A DNA stretch of 36,149 bases from a virus. The DNA is taken from positions 1 through 36,149 of the IMG/VR virus record IMGVR_UViG_3300031963_000464; one strand, written 5' to 3'. Numbering within the stretch: position 1 is the first letter of the stretch; every line of letters starts with the position of its first letter. A program made the translations under genes and the position numbers. Positions 1 through 7,501 of the stretch are shown here, piece by piece. The notes under the pieces are model-generated. The model had not been told where the DNA came from and did no database searches. It was given only the letters and a program-made list of their open reading frames with translations.

Positions 1-193
1 GTTGAGCAACAGTATCTGGTCTTGCACCTTCAGGTATTTGAAATTTATCAAACAGAGTTGCCTTATCTTGCAACCAATCTAAAAGTTTGACTCTACGAAA
101 TAAATTTTTAATTCTTACATAATCTCGTGAAGAATTTTTATGTGAAAGAGGTGATGGTATTTCTACGTCTGGTAGTTCTCTAAAATAACTCAT
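1..193 (-). CDS. 53: Baseplate wedge subunit gp53 (partial)
   Basis: Only the first 64 codons are present; the gene runs off the left edge. The N-terminus reads MSYFRELPDVEIPSPLSHKN and continues with NLFRRVKLLDWLQDKATLFDKF, a pattern I recognise from T4-type gp53 in marine phages. gp53 is a baseplate wedge component that links neighbouring wedges around the hub. Its ATG lies one base beyond the stop codon of the upstream gp48 gene, so the two are co-transcribed leftward. The order gp48-gp53 next to gp4 fits T4-like cyanophages. Identification rests on family recognition of a short fragment plus context. Confidence 0.8.
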   Translation of the reverse strand, partial: MSYFRELPDVEIPSPLSHKNSSRDYVRIKNLFRRVKLLDWLQDKATLFDKFQIPEGARPDTVAQ

Positions 194-194
194 T

Positions 195-1205
195 TTAGTA
201 ACCTACTCCTTCTTGTGCTTCTGGTTCGAGATAATCTTCTGCGTAAATCGGGTTGATTTCTTTAAATGCCAAAGCCATTTGCATATGAACTGGTGCTCCA
301 TCTTCATATGTTGAATAAGTTCCAGATGCAGTATAGTTTACAGAAACATCAGTTAATGCACAGGGTTTAAATGTATTTAAAAACTGATGTTTTCTAGGAC
401 CAGTTTTATATGTTAATTGATATACACTGGGAGCACTTATAAACAATCCAGCATTAGTGTTACTTCCAGATCCAGCTCCACCATTTTTGGCAGACATTGT
501 TTGTTTAAGGGTTCTGATAATTTGTTTAACTTCTTCTGCTTCTACTCTTGATCTTGGTGCAAGGTCAAATGTAAATTGGAACGAACGTAGGTTTACACCT
601 TGAAAGAGAAGTTCAAGATTTGAATTAAGAACTTGTCCAGTTGCTCTCGATATAAGACTTGTTACACTTACATTACCACCAAGAGCACTTAATGCTTTAC
701 CTGAAATTGCAGTTTGTATTGCTTTTTGTAGTTGTGGATCGTTAAATGCATCTGAACTTTTTTTAAAAAATTCAATAATTTTATCTCCAGTATCAAGTGG
801 ATTTTCTTGAACTGCATTCCCAAGACCAAGACCAGCAGCTTCAAATGGATTTAATGTATCTTCACCCCAAGATACTGAAGACGTATCACTAATATTTTGT
901 GGTATTGGTAGAATTATGTAATGTGTTGGACTAACTTTATTTGCTTTTTGCCTTTGTTGTGCTGTTGGTATTTGAACTGGTGGTCCAAAATTAAGTCCAC
1001 CAGCAATATAATCAAATATTTTTATCTCCAAATAATCTGCTGTATTGTCTAAACTTTTCAGTGGATATCTAAAACTCTTTTTTCCACCACCAGAATTTAA
1101 AGAACTAGACGCTGTTGCTCCCGCATAGGCATTTGCATATGCATTTTGTGTTGCAGCAGTGGTGTATGCATTGCTCCCAATAGGAGCACCAACATTAAGG
1201 GGCAT
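195..1205 (-). CDS. 48: Baseplate tail-tube cap gp48
   Basis: This 336-aa protein resembles T4 gp48, which sits on the hub and starts tail-tube polymerisation. The best-matching part is the C-terminal half: LELLFQGVNLRSFQFTFDLAPRS at about 195-217, then a helix, then KPCALTDVSVNYTASGTYST and a closing beta region. This is the order of the tube-like fold in T4 gp48 (364 aa). The N-terminal 40 residues are Ala/Asn/Gly-rich and probably flexible. A late-promoter octamer lies 19 bases upstream on the minus strand (1231-1224). Assignment as gp48 rather than gp54 follows from resemblance and from adjacency to gp53. Confidence 0.75.
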   Translation of the reverse strand: MPLNVGAPIGSNAYTTAATQNAYANAYAGATASSSLNSGGGKKSFRYPLKSLDNTADYLEIKIFDYIAGGLNFGPPVQIPTAQQRQKANKVSPTHYIILPIPQNISDTSSVSWGEDTLNPFEAAGLGLGNAVQENPLDTGDKIIEFFKKSSDAFNDPQLQKAIQTAISGKALSALGGNVSVTSLISRATGQVLNSNLELLFQGVNLRSFQFTFDLAPRSRVEAEEVKQIIRTLKQTMSAKNGGAGSGSNTNAGLFISAPSVYQLTYKTGPRKHQFLNTFKPCALTDVSVNYTASGTYSTYEDGAPVHMQMALAFKEINPIYAEDYLEPEAQEGVGY

Positions 1206-1218
1206 TTATACTACTTTT

Positions 1219-1659
1219 TTAAGTATTTAGACGAAAATTTGCAAAAGGTATTGCCTGCAAATCTTTGATTTCAGAAGAATAAACCTCATAAACAGAACCA
1301 ACAACTTCATTCCAAGTATATTGACGAGTTTCACCCCAATGCATATTTAAACCTCTAAATCCCCACTCAAAAACATCAGTCACTGCAACTAGTGGATTTT
1401 GGTCATATCTAATATTTGGTGTTTTGGCATTGTAAACGAAAATATAAAACTTACCCACCTGAGGAACTTTTCCACTCTCTTGTACAACTTCTAAAAGTTC
1501 AAGCATCAAGTCATCACCACTTTCTTTTCCGGTAATATTGTCTAAAACGGAACGAACTCTATTGCGATTGGTATCAGTATCCGTTGGATTTTTTGCCGAT
1601 CTCTGTTCAGCAAGTTTTCTTCTTTGTGACTGGAGTAGAGTTTCTCTCTTTTCTGCCAT
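1219..1659 (-). CDS. Conserved phage protein of unknown function between gp4 and gp48
   Basis: I do not recognise a function for this 146-aa protein. The first ~45 residues are charged, Arg/Lys/Gln-rich and likely helical or disordered. The rest is a compact domain with many aromatics, including VGKFYIFVYNAKTP, VTDVFEWGFRGLN and HWGETRQYTW. The ATG overlaps the final base of the gp4 stop codon (position 1659), so it is translated with gp4. A leftward late-promoter octamer for gp48 is embedded in its last codons. Its place among tail and head-completion genes suggests a structural or assembly role, which is inference only. Confidence 0.7.
   Translation of the reverse strand: MAEKRETLLQSQRRKLAEQRSAKNPTDTDTNRNRVRSVLDNITGKESGDDLMLELLEVVQESGKVPQVGKFYIFVYNAKTPNIRYDQNPLVAVTDVFEWGFRGLNMHWGETRQYTWNEVVGSVYEVYSSEIKDLQAIPFANFRLNT
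1224..1231 (-). promoter_or_regulatory. Leftward late promoter octamer inside the preceding gene
   Basis: TCTAAATA on the minus strand, 19 bases before the gp48 start and within the last codons of the unknown gene at 1219-1659. It would allow gp48-gp53 to be transcribed independently of gp4. Confidence 0.5.
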
Positions 1660-2096
1660 TACTTGATACCTAACTCGTTCTCTGTTAGAACTTTAAATTC
1701 ATAACCACGATCCGCACACCATTCTCTTGCCGCTGCCCACTTTGCCTGATTCTTGGCATACTCATATGCTTCATATAAGTATCCTTTTGTTTGTCTTTTC
1801 GGTTTAGGTGGTGGAACAGTTTGTCTTTTTGGTTTAATCTCGATCACATATTTTTTGATTGTTCCATTCTCCTCTTTAACTTTTATAATAAAGTCTGGAA
1901 AGTACCTGTGAGGTTTTCCATCAATAGGAGAACGATAAACAACACACTTTTCTTCCGATGCCCACTCCAAAACATTTTCATTCAAATCACAGTATACACA
2001 AAACTTTCTCTCCCACAATGATCTGTATATGATGTTTGTGGGATCTCCTTTATATTTTTCTGGATATGATGGTTTGTATTTTCCCTTATACGACAT
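1659..2096 (-). CDS. 4: Head completion protein gp4 (PD-(D/E)XK nuclease-like)
   Basis: This 145-aa protein matches the T4 gp4 (gp50/65) head-completion family in length and in its opening (NIIYRSLWERKFCVYCD at 21-37). gp4 acts on the filled head before tail joining. The sequence shows a TnsA/PD-(D/E)XK-like nuclease core: Glu29 in the first helix, Asp68 in YFPDF, and Glu86-Ile-Lys88 in VIEIKPK. A six-residue KPKRQT motif is duplicated between residues 88 and 103. The ATG lies on the edge of a divergent promoter region; a leftward late-promoter octamer is 28 bases upstream. Confidence 0.85.
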   Translation of the reverse strand: MSYKGKYKPSYPEKYKGDPTNIIYRSLWERKFCVYCDLNENVLEWASEEKCVVYRSPIDGKPHRYFPDFIIKVKEENGTIKKYVIEIKPKRQTVPPPKPKRQTKGYLYEAYEYAKNQAKWAAAREWCADRGYEFKVLTENELGIK

Positions 2097-2103
2097 CTAA
2101 ATA
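2096..2103 (+). promoter_or_regulatory. Rightward late promoter octamer TCTAAATA
   Basis: TCTAAATA differs at one position from the T4 late promoter TATAAATA, which is read by a gp55-type sigma factor without a -35 box. It lies 29 bases before the GTG start at 2132 and overlaps the first base of the divergent gp4 start codon. The same octamer precedes gp26 and gp48 at similar spacing. Confidence 0.6.
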
Positions 2104-2123
2104 ACTAAAATACTCATAATAGG

Positions 2124-2131
2124 TATTTAGA
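2124..2131 (-). promoter_or_regulatory. Leftward late promoter octamer TCTAAATA
   Basis: Read on the minus strand this is TCTAAATA, 28 bases upstream of the gp4 start at 2096. It is the mirror image of the rightward octamer at 2096-2103, and each octamer touches the start codon of the opposite gene. Expected transcription starts are near 2118 (leftward) and 2109 (rightward), so the divergent transcripts would overlap slightly. Confidence 0.6.
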
Positions 2132-3004
2132 GTGCCCGCACCAAGACCAAGAAAAATATCAGAGTTTAAACCACTTTTTACAAATCTTGCACAGACTTCA
2201 CATTATCAGGTAGTTTTTGGTGGTTTATCAGGACCTTTAAGATCATATTTAAGATTAAGAGGAATTGATTCACGATTTATTGGTGAATCAGTTGGACTTC
2301 TTTGCAATTCTGCATCTTTACCAGGAAGTTCTTTTGCGACTGCTGATATTGTTGGAAATTATACTGGTGTTGCAGAGAAAATGGCACACACTAGAACTTT
2401 TACTCAGATTGATTTAGAGTTTTATGTTGACCGATCATATAAAACTTTAAAGTTTTTAGAACACTGGATGGAGTTTATTTCCAGTGGTTCTAGGGAGCAA
2501 CCCTACCAGGATGGGTATTATTTTAGAATGAGATATCCTGATGAATATAAGTGTAGTGCTTCAAGAATCATAAAATTTGATCGAGATTATAGAAATTATA
2601 TTGAGTATACTTTCTATGGTTTATTCCCACTTACTTTAAACTCGACTGCAATATCTTACGAATCATCTGGAATTTTAAAGGCAAGTGCATCATTTAATTA
2701 TGAGAGATATGTTTGTGGAAGAACATATAGTTTTGATATTGCCAGAAGAGAAGATAATAATCAAGTTTCTGAAATATCAACTAATTTCTTAAACGAAACG
2801 AGTTCAAATCGTCCAGTGTATGTTCCAGTATCTGCTGGTGCAGCTGGCGCTGGTGGAGTTAGATTTAGACCATCTAATGTTTCGACGGGTGAAGCAATCG
2901 TTACTGGACAAATTTATGATACTATTTCTGGTGGATTCTTTGGTGGATCTTCCAACAACTCAAATTCAGCAAACTCTGTAATAGGATCTAGAAGAGTTCT
3001 CTAA
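2132..3004 (+). CDS. Baseplate/tail-tube initiator, gp54-like (tube fold)
   Basis: This 290-aa protein has features of the gp19/gp48/gp54 tail-tube fold: an opening SEFKPLFTNLAQTSHYQVVF, a loop ending in ASLPGSSFATADIVGNYTG, a beta-hairpin (TQIDLEFYVDRSYKTLKFLEHW) and a later YGLFPLTLNSTAISYESSG strand pair. In T4, gp54 sits on gp48 and nucleates the tube. The C-terminal 60 residues are Ser/Asn/Gly-rich. The start is a GTG; the reading frame and the late promoter 29 bases upstream support it. It is followed by gp26. gp54 is the best fit, but another tube-like baseplate protein is possible. Confidence 0.6.
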   Translation: MPAPRPRKISEFKPLFTNLAQTSHYQVVFGGLSGPLRSYLRLRGIDSRFIGESVGLLCNSASLPGSSFATADIVGNYTGVAEKMAHTRTFTQIDLEFYVDRSYKTLKFLEHWMEFISSGSREQPYQDGYYFRMRYPDEYKCSASRIIKFDRDYRNYIEYTFYGLFPLTLNSTAISYESSGILKASASFNYERYVCGRTYSFDIARREDNNQVSEISTNFLNETSSNRPVYVPVSAGAAGAGGVRFRPSNVSTGEAIVTGQIYDTISGGFFGGSSNNSNSANSVIGSRRVL

Positions 3005-3007
3005 ATA
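3000..3007 (+). promoter_or_regulatory. Late promoter octamer for gp26
   Basis: TCTAAATA contains the TAA stop of the preceding gene (3002-3004) and lies 27 bases upstream of the gp26 ATG. A Shine-Dalgarno-like AAGGA follows at about 3023-3027. Confidence 0.55.
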
Positions 3008-3033
3008 TCTTTATCTGATTTGTAAGGATTATT

Positions 3034-3753
3034 ATGCCTTTACCTAAAATTTCCACACCAACCTATGAGTTGGAAATTCCTTCTTCTAAAAAAACGATTA
3101 AGTTTAGACCTTTTCTAGTTAAGGAAGAAAAAGTTTTAATCATTGCAATGGAAAGTGAGGATAGTAAGCAAATTGCAAATGCGGTTAAAACTGTTATCTC
3201 TGATTGTATTCTCACAAAAGGGATAAAAGTAGAAGAACTTTCAACGTTTGACATTGAATACCTATTCCTCAATATTCGTGGAAAATCTGTTGGGGAGGAT
3301 GTAGAAGTTCTTATTACTTGTCCAGATGATAATGTTACTCAGGTTCCTACGTTGATTAATCTTGATGAAATTCAAGTTCAAGTAAGTGAAGATCATTCAA
3401 GAGATATTAAACTCGACGATACTTTAATGTTGAGAATGAAATATCCATCGATGGACGAGTTTATTAAGAGTAATTTTACCGCTGGAACTGAGATTGGAGT
3501 AAAAGAAACTTTTGATCTTATTGCATCTTGCATAGAGCAAGTTTATTCGGAAGAAGAATCTTGGGCAGCAAAAGATTGTACTAAGAAAGAACTTTTGGAG
3601 TTTGTTGAGCAGTTAAGTTCAAAACAGTTCAAAGAAATTGAAAAATTCTTTGATACAATGCCTAAACTTTCTCATACTATTACTGTTAAAAATCCAAAAA
3701 CTGGTGTCGAAAGTGAAGTTGTCTTGGAGGGTCTGACATCTTTTTTCGCGTGA
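3034..3753 (+). CDS. 26: Baseplate hub subunit gp26
   Basis: This 239-aa protein belongs to the T4 baseplate-protein family that includes gp26 (PF12322 type). Recognisable parts are the opening LPKISTPTYELEIPSSKKTI, FRPFLVKEEKVLIIAMESED at about 24-43, the FDIEYLFLNIRGKSVGE segment near 80, and the LRMKYPSMDEF segment near 133. T4 gp26 is a hub component needed for central-plug assembly. Its stop overlaps a possible GTG start of the downstream gp51-like gene, indicating translational coupling. Confidence 0.85.
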   Translation: MPLPKISTPTYELEIPSSKKTIKFRPFLVKEEKVLIIAMESEDSKQIANAVKTVISDCILTKGIKVEELSTFDIEYLFLNIRGKSVGEDVEVLITCPDDNVTQVPTLINLDEIQVQVSEDHSRDIKLDDTLMLRMKYPSMDEFIKSNFTAGTEIGVKETFDLIASCIEQVYSEEESWAAKDCTKKELLEFVEQLSSKQFKEIEKFFDTMPKLSHTITVKNPKTGVESEVVLEGLTSFFA

Positions 3754-3755
3754 GT

Positions 3756-3929
3756 ATGGCTCACGAGGATCTTGAGTCATACTATAAAGTTAACTTTGCT
3801 TTGATTCAGCACCATAAATATAGCTTGACAGAACTAGAAAATATGATACCTTGGGAAAGAGAAATTTATCTTTCTCTACTTAAACAATATATTGAAGAGG
3901 AAAATCTAAAACAAGGAATAAATGGCTGA
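3756..3929 (+). CDS. 51: Baseplate hub assembly protein, gp51-like (small)
   Basis: A 57-aa protein starting MAHEDLESYYKVNFALIQHH and containing LTELENMIPWEREIYLSLL. Short genes with this pattern directly follow gp26 in T4-like marine phages and are usually labelled gp51, although T4 gp51 is much longer (about 249 aa). In T4 gp51 is a hub-assembly factor not found in the virion. An alternative GTG start at 3750, in frame, would overlap the gp26 stop. The 3' end overlaps the next start (3922) by eight bases. Confidence 0.65.
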   Translation: MAHEDLESYYKVNFALIQHHKYSLTELENMIPWEREIYLSLLKQYIEEENLKQGING

Positions 3930-5517
3930 GATTAAATCGCCACTATCAGGAGGATTAAGAGTCGCTAGAAGAACAGTGTCTGCAGATGCTTTTGTAAGTG
4001 CGGCACCACCACCACCTCCTGCGATTTCTCAACCAGATCCAGTTACAACTTCATTAATTCAAAGAAACTCATTAGCATTAAATACAGTTTCTGAGCAATT
4101 ATCATCATTAACACAACAGGTTAATTCCCTGAACGTTGCAATGCAAAACGTTTATGGAAACGTAGTGCAAAGTTCTGCATTAGAAAGACGGAAAGACTCT
4201 CAAGAACAAGAACAGGAAAGAAGACTTGCTGAGCAACAGTTAAGAGAAGGTAAAGAAAGTATAATTGAAAGAAGAATACAAAATGCACTTGTAAGTCCAG
4301 TTCAAAAAGTTGCAGCAAAGGCATCATTTACACTTTCACGTGTAATGCAATTTTTTACCACTCTTTTGGGTGGTTGGTTAATTAACCAAGGCATAGAAAC
4401 TATCAAAGCTCTTGGTGATGATAATAAGCAAAAATTAGAAGAAATTAGAAATAATGTCTTAAAAAATCTTGGTATTATTGGTGGAATATATGGTGGAATA
4501 AGATTTGGATTGACAGCAGTATTCAATGTACTTACAAGAGTTGCTGCGCGAATCACAACTGCTGTTGCTGTTGGATTATTTTTAAGACCAGTTCAGGCAC
4601 TTCTTGATGGTGTCAAGGGTGCTGCAAATAAAATTATACCTAAGATTAAGAATATTCTTCCAGGATTTTCAAGACCTGGTAGTGGAGGAACTCCTGCTGG
4701 TGGAAAACCACAAACACCACCAAAAACAACTGGTCAAGCATCTCAGCAGGTTAGTGGGCAAGGAATTAATAGACTAGCACCAACAAGTCTCCTTCAAGGT
4801 GCTCTTGGGGGTGGATTGATTGGTGGAACGATTGATACTATACAAGGAGAAGATCCTGCAAAAGCATATACTAGTAATTTTTTTGGTGGTGGAGTATCTG
4901 CTGGTGTTGCTGGTGGGGTAATGAAATTGCCTTTACCACCAATTATAAAAGTTCCAGCATCACTTGCCGCTGGATTTTTTAGTTATGGTCCAGCGACAGA
5001 TATGTTTAAAGGTTTTTATGATAAGACCACTGAAATGTTTGGGAGTGATCCTGGCACAACAAGTTCTCAACCAATTCAGAGTAAAGTAACTGATATTGCT
5101 TTTAATTCTGAAAACTTAATGGGTGATAATAAGCAAAAATCAGATATTGTATCAGAGTCAGAAAAACAAGATTTTGCACAACCAGCACAATATGGTGAGA
5201 TTCTAGTATCTCAGTTGACTGGAACAGAAACAATCAATCTAGCGGATACATTTAGTTCTACTTCTTCGAAAACTCCCATTGCTGAAATAACCCCAATAAA
5301 ACAAGAAGTGGCAATGAAAGCGGAAAGTATTGGACCTTTACCAGAACCATCGCCAACAATTATTCCTATGCCTATGGGTGGAAAAATGGCATCAAAACCA
5401 AAATCTACAAACCAAAGTTCTGATCCGGCAACTTCCATTCCTTCTATTGATCCAGAAAATCCGAATAATTTTTATGTTGTTTATTCACATTCAGTATATA
5501 ACGTTCCGATGACATAG
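3922..5517 (+). CDS. Tape-measure/hub-like structural protein, paralogue of the next gene
   Basis: A 531-aa protein with no recognised enzyme domain. The order is: a flexible Ala/Pro-rich head (including a six-Pro run near 29-34), a Gln/Glu-rich coiled coil at about 45-115, a hydrophobic segment with LLGGWLINQG near 150, further hydrophobic Gly/Ala-rich helices at 185-225 and 290-350, then a low-complexity Ser/Thr/Pro tail. It lies between gp51 and the gp27-like hub, where T4 has 27-28-29, and gp29 is the tape measure. The N-terminal architecture recurs in the next protein. A tape-measure or hub-internal role is inferred. Confidence 0.6.
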   Translation: MAEIKSPLSGGLRVARRTVSADAFVSAAPPPPPAISQPDPVTTSLIQRNSLALNTVSEQLSSLTQQVNSLNVAMQNVYGNVVQSSALERRKDSQEQEQERRLAEQQLREGKESIIERRIQNALVSPVQKVAAKASFTLSRVMQFFTTLLGGWLINQGIETIKALGDDNKQKLEEIRNNVLKNLGIIGGIYGGIRFGLTAVFNVLTRVAARITTAVAVGLFLRPVQALLDGVKGAANKIIPKIKNILPGFSRPGSGGTPAGGKPQTPPKTTGQASQQVSGQGINRLAPTSLLQGALGGGLIGGTIDTIQGEDPAKAYTSNFFGGGVSAGVAGGVMKLPLPPIIKVPASLAAGFFSYGPATDMFKGFYDKTTEMFGSDPGTTSSQPIQSKVTDIAFNSENLMGDNKQKSDIVSESEKQDFAQPAQYGEILVSQLTGTETINLADTFSSTSSKTPIAEITPIKQEVAMKAESIGPLPEPSPTIIPMPMGGKMASKPKSTNQSSDPATSIPSIDPENPNNFYVVYSHSVYNVPMT

Positions 5518-5518
5518 T

Positions 5519-7495
5519 ATGGCAACAAAACTTCAAGGAACCTTACTAAAATCATCGATAGGTGTTGATAAGATTAAAAAGTCTGTGATGTCTTTTAATA
5601 AGAGTATTAATAGTACTCAAAAGACTGCAATGAATATCAATACTTCATTGTCAAATAGTAATAGGCAAAAGCAACAAGCAATAAGACTTTCTGTATCTAA
5701 TTTCCAAAAAAGAAGAGAAGCAGTTAGAAGAAGAGAAAGAGAAGATATTATTGAGGCTTCTGGTGTTGGTGGTGCAATCAAACGACAAGGAAAAGTAATC
5801 TCTTCAAGTACAAAAGGATTTCTTGGTAGAATATTAGATTTTATAGGCACTTTAATGGTTGGTTGGTTATTGAATAATCTACCAACAATTATCAGTCTTG
5901 GTGAACAACTTATTGATAGAATGAGAAGGTTGTATGGGGTATTGAGATCTTTTGTAGGTAATTTGACTTCTATACTATCTGGATTTGGTGGTCTTTTGAC
6001 GGGAACTTTTAGAAATTTAATCGCATTTGATTTCAGTACTCAAAAGCAATTGCTTGACAATAGTTTATCTACAATTCAATCAGGAATGTTAGGATTGGAG
6101 AACGATTTTAATAGGGCGATAGATCTTCTTTCAGAACCACTTGATCTTGGATTTGACACGATTGATATTCCAGACGATAGACCAGAACCAGGAGCACCTG
6201 AGGGAGTTCCTGGTGGTACTGGCGGTGGAACTGCTCTTCCTAGTGCTCAGTCACCGGAGATGTTCCGTATAGCGGCTGCATTATCAACCGAAGGCAGTGG
6301 AAAGCAATCTGTTGTTGATATGATGCAAGTTGTTGTCAATAGAAAAGCAATGGGAACATATGGCAATACATATACCGACATTCTTGCAGCATCAGGACAA
6401 TTTGAAGGTGTCCAGAAGAGAGGGGCAAGTGCATTTAGAAAAATACAAACTTTGGAAGATGCATCAAAATGGTCTGGACAATCTCAGGCTGCCTTGTTAG
6501 GAATCATTAAAAATATTCAGGATCAATCGCTACAAGCAAGTGCTGCAAAATTTGTAGGAGGAGCACTAGAATTTAGAGGTAGTCCTGCAACTGTCAGGGC
6601 GGTTAATAGTGATAGTAACCCAAGAAATAATATACAAGCAGACGCCAGTGGACGTATTCCTGGTAGTGTTTGGCGTGGAGGAAATGGTGATAATCAATTC
6701 ATAACATCAAACCCATCTGGTGCAATACCACTACCAATTCGTAAAGGTGGTGCAGCACCTTTCAATCTTCCTGCACCAGTATCACCATCTACACCATTAG
6801 CAAAATCACGTGTCATTGATGAAATCAATGTATCTGGACCTGCTGGCGGAACACCAACGGTTGGACTCTCTGGTGGAGGTGGAAATTATGGTGCATATAG
6901 AACTCCTACAAGAAGTCATGCAGGTATTGATATTGGAACAAGTGGACAAAGAGGATGGTTAGTTGGATTTAAATCATCTGGTACAGTCACTTATGCTGGT
7001 AATGCTGGTGGATATGGAAATCTCGTCATTATTAAATCTGGAACCACAGAATATTATTTTGCACACTTGGCAAGAATATTCGTTAAACTTGGACCATATA
7101 ACGGAGAAGTCATAGGTGAGATTGGAAATACAGGATCTGGTAGTGGAATACACTTACACTATGAAGTTCGTCCAAATGGAAAACCAATTGACCCTAAACC
7201 ATATCTAAACCTTTTAGACATTGGAAGAAAAACTGCCGCTCCTCAGACTGCGGCAAAACCAGCAGCAACATCATCGATGCAGATTGCTAGTGCAAAGCCA
7301 GCAGGGGCACAAGCAGCAACACAAATCACAACAGAAAGAAAAGGGCAGACGATAGTTGTTCCACTACCAGATCAATCACAAGTTGCCCAAGCGCCAGCAT
7401 CACATTCAAGAGGTGGTGGGATAAGTATTCCAACTGGTGATACAAGTGGATTAAATAGATATATCGAACAAAGTCAGTATTTTACACTAGCGTAA
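5519..7495 (+). CDS. Tail-associated cell-wall hydrolase: tape-measure-like N-terminus + SleB-like + peptidase M23
   Basis: A 658-aa protein. Residues 1-190 repeat the layout of the upstream protein: a basic coiled region, then FIGTLMVGWLLNNLP near 115. Residues ~248-385 resemble the SleB/Hydrolase_2 cell-wall hydrolase fold, with Glu258 in LSTEGSGK, a VVVNRK segment and GQFEGV near 293-298. Residues ~455-575 are a peptidase M23 (LytM) domain: His467 and Asp471 in SHAGIDIG, His516 in YFAHL, and His545-x-His547 in GIHLHYEV. All four expected zinc or catalytic positions are present. The tail is Ala/Pro-rich. The likely role is local peptidoglycan cleavage during DNA entry, replacing the lysozyme missing from this phage's gp5. 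It starts one base after the preceding stop. Confidence 0.85.
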   Translation: MATKLQGTLLKSSIGVDKIKKSVMSFNKSINSTQKTAMNINTSLSNSNRQKQQAIRLSVSNFQKRREAVRRREREDIIEASGVGGAIKRQGKVISSSTKGFLGRILDFIGTLMVGWLLNNLPTIISLGEQLIDRMRRLYGVLRSFVGNLTSILSGFGGLLTGTFRNLIAFDFSTQKQLLDNSLSTIQSGMLGLENDFNRAIDLLSEPLDLGFDTIDIPDDRPEPGAPEGVPGGTGGGTALPSAQSPEMFRIAAALSTEGSGKQSVVDMMQVVVNRKAMGTYGNTYTDILAASGQFEGVQKRGASAFRKIQTLEDASKWSGQSQAALLGIIKNIQDQSLQASAAKFVGGALEFRGSPATVRAVNSDSNPRNNIQADASGRIPGSVWRGGNGDNQFITSNPSGAIPLPIRKGGAAPFNLPAPVSPSTPLAKSRVIDEINVSGPAGGTPTVGLSGGGGNYGAYRTPTRSHAGIDIGTSGQRGWLVGFKSSGTVTYAGNAGGYGNLVIIKSGTTEYYFAHLARIFVKLGPYNGEVIGEIGNTGSGSGIHLHYEVRPNGKPIDPKPYLNLLDIGRKTAAPQTAAKPAATSSMQIASAKPAGAQAATQITTERKGQTIVVPLPDQSQVAQAPASHSRGGGISIPTGDTSGLNRYIEQSQYFTLA

Positions 7496-7501
7496 TCATA
7501 A

